Below, piece by piece: positions 42,134 to 50,578 of a stretch of DNA of 64,000 bases. The stretch's first letter is position 1. The number at the start of each line of letters is the position of its first letter. The notes beneath the pieces were generated by a model. It searched no databases. It saw only the letters and a list, made by a program, of their open reading frames with translations, and was not told the origin of the DNA. The translations under genes were made by a program, and so were the position numbers. The stretch is from Gemmata palustris (GTDB lineage Bacteria > Planctomycetota > Planctomycetia > Gemmatales > Gemmataceae): NCBI RefSeq assembly GCF_017939745.1, contig NZ_JAGKQQ010000001.1:3658001-3722000 (forward strand), read 5' to 3'.

Positions 42134-44824
42134 ATGGTCGCCCCACAGAACGTGAGTGCGAGCGCCTCGGGAAACGACCCCGGCCCGCCGCCAAAAACGG
42201 GCACGCCGCCCGGCCCCCCTGCTCCGCCGCCCCCCGGGTGGTTCCGCAAACTCGTTCTCCTCGGCGCGGGCACCCTGGAAGCACTGGAAGCGGTGCTCCG
42301 GTGGCTCACCGCGTACCCACTGTTTCTGGCGCAGTTGGTCGTACTGGTGCTCGCGGCGTGGGGCGTTGTGGGGGGCGACCTCGGGGCCGAGCACCTGTTC
42401 TGGCACGAGCGCCCGCTGGTCCAACTCGGCACCGGGGTCTCGGTCGGGTTGTTCGTCGGCGTGTTCCTGTTCCTCAATTACATCCTGTTCCGCCCGGACT
42501 GGCTCGTGGGCGCCTACCCGCCCGACCCGAAGCGCCCCGGCATTCTCCTCCGGTTCCCCGGAACGCTCATTCCCAGCGCGGACGCGGAAGTGCGCGTGCT
42601 CGGGCGGTTCCTGTTGTGGGGGATGCTCCTCGTCCTCGCGCTGATCGTCGTCCCGAAACTGTTCGCAGCCGCCTCCGCGCCGCCGGCGACCGGCGCCGTC
42701 GAGGGCGAAGCCGCAGCACTCGCACCCCAGCGCCCCTGGCTGGACTACCTGAACGACCGGCTCTGGCTGCTCCCGTTCGTGCTCGGGTATGTGCTGGCGG
42801 GGCTGTTCGCGCGCGTGACGTACTACTTCGATGAGGGGCACCGGGCGCCCGCGTGCCCGGCGCTCCGGGACTGGCTGCTGGACCTGCGCATCATCCCACC
42901 CGGTATCACCTCCCCGTCGGGCACGCCCTGGGACACGGTGCGCGAGTACCTCATCGGGCGGGATCGCAACCCGGTTCCCAAAGAGGCCGTTTCGCTCCAC
43001 GGGATCGCGACGCTTGTCATGGGGATGGCACTGGCCATTATCGTCGCACTGCTCGCGATCGTGTACGTGCTGGACCGCTGGGCACCCGGCTACTCGCTCA
43101 CCGGTCTTATTTCGCTGGTGTGCCTGATCTTCATCGTGATGAGCATGTTGTACGGGTTCTTCGAGTCCCATTTCCGCGTCCAGCGCCTCGCGTTCATCGG
43201 GGGCGCCCTCCTGCTCCTCGTGTGGAACTCGACCGACTTCTTCAAGGCAGGGGACGGCTACGGCAGGAACCACTTCAAGCTGCAATTCCCGGGACTGGAA
43301 GGAACGCGCGAGAACGAGGGCGTGAACCTGCCACTGTGGGATCCCAAGCAGAAAAACGGCGGGCGCGACGTGGAGGCGGTGCTCGACGCCACGAGCAACT
43401 ACGCGGAAGCGTACCTGATCCCCGCGGACGAACCGCTCCGGCAAATGTGCGAGCGATGGAAGGCGCAACCCGGCCGCGAGAAGGAAAAACCGAAGATCGT
43501 GATTGTCTGCACGAGCGGCGGCGGGATTCGGGCCGCAGTCTGGACCGGTGTCGTGCTGAACGAACTGGATAAAGACTCCGCCCTCCCCGGGTTCCGGGAC
43601 CACATCCGGTTGTTCACCGGGGCGAGTGGCGGAATGGTCGGGGCGACCTTGTACGTCGCCGATTTCGAGAACCCGGCCGGGTTCGGGGACGGGCACATCA
43701 AGGCGCTGGCCGAGGACTCGCTCACGCGCACCGGCCAGTCGCTCGTCCTGCGCGACATGACGTGGAACACCATTGCCGTCCCCCCCTGGAACCACGCCAC
43801 CTGGGACCGCGGGCGTACCCTCGAATGGATGTGGGAACTGAACGCGGCACAGCACCTCCAGAAAGACGCGAGCACAGCGTGGCAGAACCCGTGGCGGAAA
43901 ACGTTCGCGGACCTGCGCGTGCTGGAGCGCCAGGGCAAGCGCCCGTCCATGATCTACTCGCCCCTCATGGTCGAAGACTCCCGGCGCCTGTTGATTAGCA
44001 ACCTGGAACTGAGCGGGCTGGACGACCCGACCGACCTGGCGGACGTGAGCGTGGCGACCGGCCCGCACGGAACGGCCGGGCGCTCGGCGGTCGAGTTCCA
44101 CCGGCTCTTCCCGGACCTGCCGCCCGACGAGTTTCTCGAATACTTCCCGCCCGGTGAATCGGCTTCCGACCCGCGGCGCGAGGCCGTGGGGAAACTCCGC
44201 TCGTCGGCGGACTTCCGCGTGGTGACCGCGGCCCGGATGAACGCCACGTTCCCGGTCATCAGCCCGGCCGTGAGTCTCCCGACCGTCCCGCCCCGGCGCC
44301 TCGTGGACGCCGGGATTTACGACAACTACGGGGTGAACGTGGCCGCGCTGTGGCTCCTGAAGAACAAGGACGCGGTCCTCAAGTACACGTCGGGGGTCGC
44401 ACTGGTGCAGATCCGCGCGTTCCCGCTCCACGACGCCCGGAACAAGTTCGCGTCCTTCGACCCGGACACCGGCAAGCTCGTGGCCAAACCGCTTAAAGGT
44501 GACCTGTTCGCCGACATCCTGGCGTCCGCCAGCGCGCCGGCCGAAGCGCTGTTTTCCGCCCGCGCCAACGCCGCCTTCTTCCGCAACGCCGAGCAGGTCG
44601 AAACGCTCCACCGGGCGTTCAACACCTGTCCAGGCGATATGCCCGCGACGAGCCAGTTCTTCTACACCGCGTGGCTGGAACTGCGCCGACCGGCTTCACT
44701 AAACTGGTACCTCACCACAACTGAGCGCGACAGCATTACAACGGGCTACAAGGACCGCGAAGTGAGCGAACAGCACGCCTTACTCCGCCGGTGGTTCGGC
44801 TCCGGGGGAAAGGTGGCGCCGTGA
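42134..44824 (+). CDS. Patatin-like phospholipase with N-terminal multi-helix membrane domain
   Basis: This 896-residue protein joins a membrane domain to a patatin acyl-hydrolase domain. Residues 1-40 are Pro/Gly-rich. Six to eight hydrophobic helices follow to about residue 365 (for example LFLAQLVVLVLAAWGVVG; LLWGMLLVLALIVVPKLF; ATLVMGMALAIIVALLAIVY). The patatin domain from about 450 has the oxyanion loop CTSGGGIRAAVW (from C459), the nucleophile S498 in GASGGM, and the dyad Asp D725 in VDAGIYDNYG. Start ATG at 42134 has GAGGGA upstream. Its TGA stop overlaps the GTG start of the next gene (GTGA), so it is translationally coupled to a TIGR02996/LRR protein. Confidence 0.87.
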   Translation: MVAPQNVSASASGNDPGPPPKTGTPPGPPAPPPPGWFRKLVLLGAGTLEALEAVLRWLTAYPLFLAQLVVLVLAAWGVVGGDLGAEHLFWHERPLVQLGTGVSVGLFVGVFLFLNYILFRPDWLVGAYPPDPKRPGILLRFPGTLIPSADAEVRVLGRFLLWGMLLVLALIVVPKLFAAASAPPATGAVEGEAAALAPQRPWLDYLNDRLWLLPFVLGYVLAGLFARVTYYFDEGHRAPACPALRDWLLDLRIIPPGITSPSGTPWDTVREYLIGRDRNPVPKEAVSLHGIATLVMGMALAIIVALLAIVYVLDRWAPGYSLTGLISLVCLIFIVMSMLYGFFESHFRVQRLAFIGGALLLLVWNSTDFFKAGDGYGRNHFKLQFPGLEGTRENEGVNLPLWDPKQKNGGRDVEAVLDATSNYAEAYLIPADEPLRQMCERWKAQPGREKEKPKIVIVCTSGGGIRAAVWTGVVLNELDKDSALPGFRDHIRLFTGASGGMVGATLYVADFENPAGFGDGHIKALAEDSLTRTGQSLVLRDMTWNTIAVPPWNHATWDRGRTLEWMWELNAAQHLQKDASTAWQNPWRKTFADLRVLERQGKRPSMIYSPLMVEDSRRLLISNLELSGLDDPTDLADVSVATGPHGTAGRSAVEFHRLFPDLPPDEFLEYFPPGESASDPRREAVGKLRSSADFRVVTAARMNATFPVISPAVSLPTVPPRRLVDAGIYDNYGVNVAALWLLKNKDAVLKYTSGVALVQIRAFPLHDARNKFASFDPDTGKLVAKPLKGDLFADILASASAPAEALFSARANAAFFRNAEQVETLHRAFNTCPGDMPATSQFFYTAWLELRRPASLNWYLTTTERDSITTGYKDREVSEQHALLRRWFGSGGKVAP

Positions 44825-46098
44825 CTGAGCGCGAGGCGTTCATCGAAGCGATCGCGGCGAACCCGGCCGACGACACCGTCCGGCTGGCGTTCGCCGACTG
44901 GCTACAGGAGAACGGCGAAGAGGACCGCGCCGAGTTCGTGCGCCTGTTACACGAACTGATGACGGGGCAGCGCGAGCTGGAGGGTATTCGGCAACCAAGT
45001 AAACATCTCCTAACGCTGCAAAATCGCATCCAAAAGTTATTCACGTCGTGCGGCGCGACCTGGCTCGGACCGTTCTACCAGGCACTCGGAGCGGAATTCC
45101 CACCCGCGCGCCGGGAACCCTGGTCGTCGCGCTTGTGGCGGCGCGTCACTGGCAGCCAGACAGATCAAGTGGGTGAACTGTTTAAGTATTTGCACTTCGG
45201 CCGTGTCTGCATTGAAGGGAGATCCGACGAGCTTATTAGAACTCTCGACTTGTGGAGTGGCTTCGTCAGTTCTTTGCAGATTTCTCTCGAGGCGCGGCTC
45301 CCGATCCGCGACATTGCTGCCGCATTCCGACGAGAGCCGGTAAACAGTCTACGGATTGCGGCCGCCGATAATTTCGACCAATGGAGCCGCCTAAACAAGC
45401 CCTGTCTCGCTCGCTCGGAATCGTTGACCGTTGAGATGTCAAACGAGCGCAACCGACAGACCATCAAAGTGGTCGAAGATATCCTCCACGGTCAGCACTG
45501 GTCGGGGCTTAAGCACCTGGGGCTCTGGCACGCGGGGAACCATTTCCAACCGGAATCACACGAGTGCATTGAGCAATTGGCTCATTCGCCGCTCTTGTCC
45601 AACATCCACTCACTATCCTTAATGATCGAACAGCCCGACATTCGCCCACTCACTCATTTACCTCAAATCGCGAACCTTCGCAGGTTCCGCACGTGCGGTC
45701 GCCTGACGCCCGAAGCAACCGGCGCTATCGCCAGCGCTACCTTTCGGCCGAACCTGGAAGAGCTGAATCTGTCCCTGGGCTACCTCGAAGGCGACTGGAC
45801 ACGGGCACTTGCGGCAGTCGTGTGGCCCAAATTGCGATCACTGGACCTCGGGTACAATCAACTCACTGACGCGGGCGTGCGGAGTTTATTACCGCTCGTT
45901 CCCCGACTGACCGACCTCTGCTTGTGCAGTAGCAACATCACCGACACTGGTGCGTTGGCACTTGCCGACGCAATCGATCCCGAAAAGATGGAAAATTTCT
46001 GGCTCAATTACAATCCGCTTTCGTTGGAAACGGTAGACGCGCTCCGCGCCCGGTTCGGTGAGCGCTTCCACTTCACCGCTTCTACTGGGTCTCCATGA
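44821..46098 (+). CDS. TIGR02996-domain leucine-rich-repeat protein
   Basis: The TIGR02996 domain is a short N-terminal repeat-companion module abundant in Gemmata-type genomes. The 425-residue product starts (GTG) with TEREAFIEAIAANPADDTVR then LAFADWLQENGEEDRAEFVR, an exact match to the module (residues 1-42). The middle is less conserved; leucine-rich repeats appear from about 230 onward (LKHLGLWHAGNHF; NLEELNLSLGYLEGD; LRSLDLGYNQLTDAGVRSLL; LTDLCLCSSNITDTGALALA), typical of protein-protein recognition. Codon use is slightly lower in GC than the neighbours. It overlaps the patatin gene by 4 bp and the following membrane-protein gene by 4 bp. Confidence 0.85.
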   Translation: MTEREAFIEAIAANPADDTVRLAFADWLQENGEEDRAEFVRLLHELMTGQRELEGIRQPSKHLLTLQNRIQKLFTSCGATWLGPFYQALGAEFPPARREPWSSRLWRRVTGSQTDQVGELFKYLHFGRVCIEGRSDELIRTLDLWSGFVSSLQISLEARLPIRDIAAAFRREPVNSLRIAAADNFDQWSRLNKPCLARSESLTVEMSNERNRQTIKVVEDILHGQHWSGLKHLGLWHAGNHFQPESHECIEQLAHSPLLSNIHSLSLMIEQPDIRPLTHLPQIANLRRFRTCGRLTPEATGAIASATFRPNLEELNLSLGYLEGDWTRALAAVVWPKLRSLDLGYNQLTDAGVRSLLPLVPRLTDLCLCSSNITDTGALALADAIDPEKMENFWLNYNPLSLETVDALRARFGERFHFTASTGSP

Positions 46099-46517
46099 CC
46101 GCCGACCGACTCTTGATATGGCTCATGCGGATCGACGCGGGCGTCGTGCTGTGCGCGTTTCCGTGTGCGTTTCTGCCGTTCGAGTGGATGGACACGGTTC
46201 ACCGCGACTGGCTCGGGCTCGGTCCGCTCCCGGACGCCGTCATCACGCGGTACATGACGCGGTCGCTCTCGCTCGTGTACGCGATGCACGGGGCCATTGT
46301 GCTCGCGATCACCTTCGACTGGAAGCGCTACCGACCACTCGTGCCGGTCCTCGCGTGGCTCCACGCCGTTCTGGGGGTCGGGTTGCTGATCGTGGATCTG
46401 AACGCGGGCGTCCCCTGGTGGTGGACCGCGGGCGAGGGACCGGGGCTGGTCGCGTTCGGGCTCGTCAAACTGTTTCTCTATCGGCGCGCAAGTCGGACCG
46501 CTCCGAGCGTTTCATGA
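46095..46517 (+). CDS. Small four-helix membrane protein
   Basis: Family not recognised. The 140-residue product has four hydrophobic segments: IDAGVVLCAFPCAFLPF, LVYAMHGAIVLAITF, LVPVLAWLHAVLGVGLLIV and GLVAFGLVKLFLYR. A conserved-looking MHRDW/THRDWLG-type loop (DTVHRDWLGLGPLP) follows helix 1. Its ATG overlaps the stop of the LRR gene (ATGA), making it the third gene of a coupled unit. A distant likeness to small planctomycete membrane proteins of unknown function is all I can offer. Confidence 0.75.
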   Translation: MTADRLLIWLMRIDAGVVLCAFPCAFLPFEWMDTVHRDWLGLGPLPDAVITRYMTRSLSLVYAMHGAIVLAITFDWKRYRPLVPVLAWLHAVLGVGLLIVDLNAGVPWWWTAGEGPGLVAFGLVKLFLYRRASRTAPSVS

Positions 46518-46631
46518 GTGGGTGGCAGGCGCGGGTCTACCACCCATCAGGTAGCGCCACATCAAGTTACAAACGCCACGGCCCGAAGCGCGTTCAAGCG
46601 TCTGGGGAAGAGTTGCACCGAAAGGACTGCC

Positions 46632-47363
46632 ATGATCGCTCTCAAGTGGTCGTTCCGCGTGCTCGCTGCACTCGCGGCCGTCGCGCCCGCAACGCGGGCT
46701 GAGGCGCAGCAAGTTCAGCCGCAGGTCGGCGGGGGGTTCCGCCCGCAACCGAACGCCGGCCAAAAGGCGCCGGCCGTCATCGTTCACCCGCAAATCAACA
46801 CGATGCCGGGCATCCCCGCGTCCGTGGTTTATCCGCCGTCGTTTAACCCCGGTCCGTTCTTCAACCCGGCACTCAACAACCCGTGGTTGAACCAGACCCA
46901 ATTTGTGCCGTACAACCCGTTCGTGCTGAACCCGTTTAATCCGCTGTTCGCGCCGAACAACCCGTTCGTCAATAACCCATTTGCACCGAACCCGTTTGTT
47001 CCGAACGCATTCAACAACCCGTTTGCGATTAATCCGTTCAACAACCCGTTCAGGCCGTTCGCGACCTCCACACCGCCGATCGCGATCCAGCAACCCGGTC
47101 AATTGATGTGGCGCGGACCGGATCTGCAAGTGAACCCGATCTCGGGCACGGTCTACAGGCCGCTCAGCGGGATTGCCCGCACCGCGGACGGCAACACGTT
47201 CTTCCGCGTTCCCGGAAGCGGGTTGCCCACCTTTACCGGCGCCTACGCTCCGGGCACCGGGCTGTACTTCAATCCCGCGCAAAACACCTTCCTGAATCCC
47301 GCGAGCGGTGTTATCAGCCGCCCCGGGGTGACGACCGTCTTCCTCCCGTGGATTCCGGGGTAA
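46632..47363 (+). CDS. Exported Asn-Pro-Phe repeat protein
   Basis: The 243-residue product has a signal peptide (FRVLAALAAVAPATRAEAQ) and a striking low-complexity core at about 75-140 where NPF/NPW/NPL units repeat: NPFVLNPFNPLF, NNPFVNNPFAPNPF, NAFNNPFAINPFNNPFRPF. More than ten NPF-type units lie within 65 residues. The C-terminal 80 residues are beta-like (LQVNPISGTVYRPLSGIAR; FNPAQNTFLNPASGVIS). No enzyme motif. It was started at ATG 46632 because AAAGGA precedes it and the signal peptide begins there. A stem-loop terminator follows. It could be a cell-surface or matrix protein. Confidence 0.75.
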   Translation: MIALKWSFRVLAALAAVAPATRAEAQQVQPQVGGGFRPQPNAGQKAPAVIVHPQINTMPGIPASVVYPPSFNPGPFFNPALNNPWLNQTQFVPYNPFVLNPFNPLFAPNNPFVNNPFAPNPFVPNAFNNPFAINPFNNPFRPFATSTPPIAIQQPGQLMWRGPDLQVNPISGTVYRPLSGIARTADGNTFFRVPGSGLPTFTGAYAPGTGLYFNPAQNTFLNPASGVISRPGVTTVFLPWIPG

Positions 47364-47393
47364 TCGGGACCGAAAACAGCAACAGTAAACTGC

Positions 47394-47437
47394 ACGCGGC
47401 CCGCCGAGTGGAACGAAATCCATTCGGCGGGCCGTGT
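47394..47437 (+). terminator. Terminator after the NPF-repeat gene
   Basis: ACGCGGCCCGCCGAGTGG (47394-47411) pairs with CCATTCGGCGGGCCGTGT (47420-47437) with two mismatches; an 8-base loop separates the arms and TGATTTTC follows. Confidence 0.75.
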
Positions 47438-47508
47438 TGATTTTCGGGTTGAAGAAGCCGGTACAATGACCACGACGGACGATTCCGAACGCCCCGGAGG
47501 ACGATTCC

Positions 47509-48249
47509 ATGTCAATCAAGCTCGTTTACATCCAGTCCCAGAACGGTATTCCCGCAACGGACTCCTTCTACCGTGCGTGGGACGGTTTCTGCAAACGCGG
47601 CGTCCGGTGCGAGTTGTTCGAGCCGTCGCAACTCGAAGCACTGCCGCTCGCACGCGACACACTGGTAGCCGGTGGGGTGCCAATCGTTGAAGCCGCACTG
47701 ACAAAACTCGGTGTACCGGTTCCCGTGGCGGACAATCTCCCCGCGTGTTTGGCCAAGTACCGCGGACGCAAGGTCTGGCCCTCGACGTGGGGCACACTGC
47801 GTTCCGAGTACGGCCAAAAGGCGCTGAGCGAACCGCTCTGGGTGAAGCCACTGCGTCGGAACAAGGGCTTCCCCTCGGTCGCGGTCTACGACGCCGACGA
47901 CATGCCGGACGCGGTGCGCCTGCCCGACGGCCACGAGGTGCTCGTGTCAGAGTACGTCACGTTCGTTTCGGAGTGGCGGTGTTTCGTGCGCAGCGGGCAG
48001 GTGCTCGACGTGTGCCGCTATCAAGGCGACGTGTTTCGCTACCCCGATCCGCAAATCATCAAGAACGCGATTGCGGACCACGGCCCCATCGCCCCGGCCG
48101 GTTACGGCATCGATTTCGGTGTGTTAACGACCGGCCGGACGGTGCTGGTAGAAGTGAACGATGGTTATTCGCTCAACCCCTACGGTCTGGAATCGATGGA
48201 GTATTCCGAACTCCTCGAAGCCCGGTGGGTCGAACTCGCGAGCAAGTAA
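47509..48249 (+). CDS. ATP-grasp domain protein (DUF4343-like)
   Basis: ATP-grasp enzymes form amide or thioester bonds through an acyl phosphate. The 246-residue product has an N-terminal lobe with PATDSFYRAWDGFCKRG, then the ATP-binding part: LWVKPLRRNKGFPSVAVYD (phosphate-loop Lys), LVSEYVTFVSEWRCFVRSGQV and VLVEVNDGYSLNPYGLE, where the metal-binding Glu/Asn pair of VEVNDG is the family signature. It is short for the superfamily. GGAGG lies 9 bp upstream of the ATG. It is convergent with the CxxCH membrane gene. The substrate is unknown. Confidence 0.8.
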   Translation: MSIKLVYIQSQNGIPATDSFYRAWDGFCKRGVRCELFEPSQLEALPLARDTLVAGGVPIVEAALTKLGVPVPVADNLPACLAKYRGRKVWPSTWGTLRSEYGQKALSEPLWVKPLRRNKGFPSVAVYDADDMPDAVRLPDGHEVLVSEYVTFVSEWRCFVRSGQVLDVCRYQGDVFRYPDPQIIKNAIADHGPIAPAGYGIDFGVLTTGRTVLVEVNDGYSLNPYGLESMEYSELLEARWVELASK

Positions 48250-48258
48250 GTGAACGAA

Positions 48259-49365
48259 TCACGGGCGCGTTCTGGCCGGTAGGAGCGCGTAAGAGAACGC
48301 GCCGAGCAGGTCACCGCGCTCACCCCCGTGACATTCAACACACTGTCGCGCGCTACGAATCCCACCCACAAACCGGATCACATCTCCCCGCCGAGCGGCG
48401 AAGCCGTCTTCCCCGCGGCGAACGGCTCCCAACCCCGCTTCCTCGAACGTGTCTAACGGGCGCGTCGGCACGCTCGGCAGTTCGATCATCGCCGGGAGCC
48501 GATCGGACACGTACACCACCGGCTCCGGGTGCTTCAGAAGGCCAACCAACTCGATTCGCTGCACCCGCCAAGTTTCGATTTCGGGTACTCGGCTGAACCG
48601 GTGAGACAGGAACCCGGCGACGCGCGACCGAGACTGAACGTACCCCCATTCCCGCGCGTTCACAAAATCCAGTAGCCCGCTCGCATGCAATCCGGCGAGG
48701 CGCTTCTGGTCCGTGTCCGGGACTGTCCCAAACGGCTCCCCGTACCCCCAGATCACCGGCGGCCCGGGCTGAACTGGAGTATCCCCCCGCTCCAACCGGG
48801 GTTTTAGCCTTTCCTCCGTCGGGAAACCTACCCCCCGCGCCACCCCGAAGCCGGGACTGTTGACGAACGCCTCAACGGTATCCTCGTGCAGTCGTCCTAA
48901 CAGGTACTCCCGAAGCGTGACACCGGCTTCACTCTGCACCGCCTGTTCAAACCCGTCCAACTGCTCGGCCGTGGTGCCGATCAATGGGCGCCGAAAAGTA
49001 CCCGATGGCTCGGCCACTCGATCCACCATTGATTCAAACGGGTATTTCTGTCGGAGGCGGTCACGAGTCGCCTGATCCTCCAAGGCAAACCACCCGGCAA
49101 TCCCGTAGGCCGTTAGCGCAGCCGCAGTCGAGAGTGGTAAGAAGGTGGGCACACGCCGACGCACCCGGGGCCACACCCCAAGGGCCATAGCCAGTAGCAA
49201 GCACAACCCGGCTACCACCGGCAAAAGACCAAGGAGGCAGAAGAAGGCCGGGAACATACTTCCCAGAGCGAACCGAGCCCAGCGAATCGGGTGCGGGTGC
49301 GGGCGAGCTGCGGCGTGCGCAGCCAACAGAACAATCAGGGCAAAGGGCAAGGAAATGTAGAACAT
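48259..49365 (-). CDS. Membrane protein with C-terminal CxxCH motif, unknown function
   Basis: The 368-residue product has three or four N-terminal helices: FALIVLLAAHAAA, FALGSMFPAFFCLLGLLPVVAGLCLLLAMALG (in parts), LSTAAALTAYGIAGWFAL. A large extracytoplasmic domain follows, without a family I can name. It includes a run of paired statements on bound or pathway partners (PVVYVSDRLPAMIELPS) and ends GIRSARQCVECHGGERGDLLGAFSYAL. CxxCH is the c-type heme attachment motif and the end resembles planctomycete proteins with a single heme site. Start ATG at 49365. It lies 9 bp from the convergent ATP-grasp stop. Confidence 0.65.
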   Translation of the reverse strand: MFYISLPFALIVLLAAHAAARPHPHPIRWARFALGSMFPAFFCLLGLLPVVAGLCLLLAMALGVWPRVRRRVPTFLPLSTAAALTAYGIAGWFALEDQATRDRLRQKYPFESMVDRVAEPSGTFRRPLIGTTAEQLDGFEQAVQSEAGVTLREYLLGRLHEDTVEAFVNSPGFGVARGVGFPTEERLKPRLERGDTPVQPGPPVIWGYGEPFGTVPDTDQKRLAGLHASGLLDFVNAREWGYVQSRSRVAGFLSHRFSRVPEIETWRVQRIELVGLLKHPEPVVYVSDRLPAMIELPSVPTRPLDTFEEAGLGAVRRGEDGFAARRGDVIRFVGGIRSARQCVECHGGERGDLLGAFSYALLPARTRP

Positions 49366-49496
49366 GGCATCTTCGTTTGTCGACCGCTCATTGGCCCGTT
49401 CGTCCAGTAAGACGGCGCGGTTCGGGCCGCATTCCACAAAGTCGTTCTGCGTGCTCCCAGAGTAGGTAGAAGCGCGATCGAGCGAACGGAATCGTG

Positions 49497-50300
49497 TTAC
49501 GGAAGTGTCGCGAGGAATTGCTTCAAGGCCGCAACGTACTCCGGGGTCGGTGGGTCAGAGTGCCCGCCGCCCGGGATCGTCATGAACTGCTTTGGTTCGT
49601 TTGCAGCAGCGAAGAGTTTCTGGCCCAGCGAATACGGAACGATGCGATCGGCGTCCCCGTGAACCTGGAAGAGCGGACCGCGATAGTTCCGGATCTTGTC
49701 CACTGAGTTGAGCTTGGACTGCATCACCGCGCGCACCGGCAGCAGCGGGACGTGACTCGCGGCCACGTCCGGCAGAGAGGTGAAGGTGCCCTCCAGAATC
49801 AGCCCGCGTGCGCCGTCTGCTGCGGCGAGATCCACCGCTACTCCGCCCCCGAGCGAGTGCCCCACCAGCACCACATCGCTCTCGCGAACGCCACACGCCG
49901 CGGCCAAATACCGCCGGGCGGCGCGGGCGTCGTCGAGTACCCCGGTTTCGGTCGGGGCGCCGCCGCTCTTACCGTACCCGCGGTAATCAAAGACCATGAC
50001 CGAAGCGCCGAGCTGGTCGCGGAAGAGCCGCAGCACCTCGCGCCGGGTCGTGATGTTTCCGCCGTTCCCGTGCGTGTACAGCACGACCGCTTGCGGGCGC
50101 TCGGCGCGCGCGAGCCACCCGTTCAGGCGAACCCCGTCCGACGACTCGATCCACACGTCCTCAATGCCGGGCGTCGGCGCCCAATCGCCCGTGGGGTACT
50201 TTCGCGGTTGGAACACGATCGAATTTTCGATGGCGGTTGCGCACCCGCTTACCGCGAGCGCCAAAAAACCGCCAACAACGAGGGCGCGAGCTCGGTTCAT
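49497..50300 (-). CDS. Alpha/beta hydrolase lipoprotein
   Basis: The 267-residue product has a lipoprotein signal (ARALVVGGFLALAVSGC, lipobox AVSGC near residue 20), so it is probably membrane-tethered. The hydrolase core has oxyanion HGNGGN, nucleophile elbow VGHSLGGG, Asp in HGDADRIVP and His in GGGHSDPP, the standard triad. The VFDYRGYGKSGG block places it with the bacterial Bem46/serine-hydrolase group. Start ATG at 50300. It stands alone with 278 bp to the divergent NHL gene. Confidence 0.88.
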   Translation of the reverse strand: MNRARALVVGGFLALAVSGCATAIENSIVFQPRKYPTGDWAPTPGIEDVWIESSDGVRLNGWLARAERPQAVVLYTHGNGGNITTRREVLRLFRDQLGASVMVFDYRGYGKSGGAPTETGVLDDARAARRYLAAACGVRESDVVLVGHSLGGGVAVDLAAADGARGLILEGTFTSLPDVAASHVPLLPVRAVMQSKLNSVDKIRNYRGPLFQVHGDADRIVPYSLGQKLFAAANEPKQFMTIPGGGHSDPPTPEYVAALKQFLATLP

Positions 50301-50578
50301 GTCCCCTCTCGGGCTTGGCGCTTTGGCAACGAACGTGGCGGTGCGGAATGTCGAGCCGTATGACCGCAACGCCCCACGCGGTCAATCTCAAACCAAAAGT
50401 GTTACTTCACCCGCTTATTGGCACTCGCGGTTCGCCCGAGCACCATGAACTCCATCACTCACGAGAGCTTAACGGCTCGATCCCCCGAGCCTCAAGATGC
50501 CTCGTTGCGTTCGGCCGTTCGCCTGCGTAAACTCAACGCTTCGTTACCCCCGCCCGTACCTCACACCCACTCTCCACA

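Noticed and set aside
40742..44611. Minus-strand open frame continuing through the patatin gene
   Set aside because: The real gene ends its N-terminus at 41935; the remainder is the antisense of the patatin gene with shadow composition.
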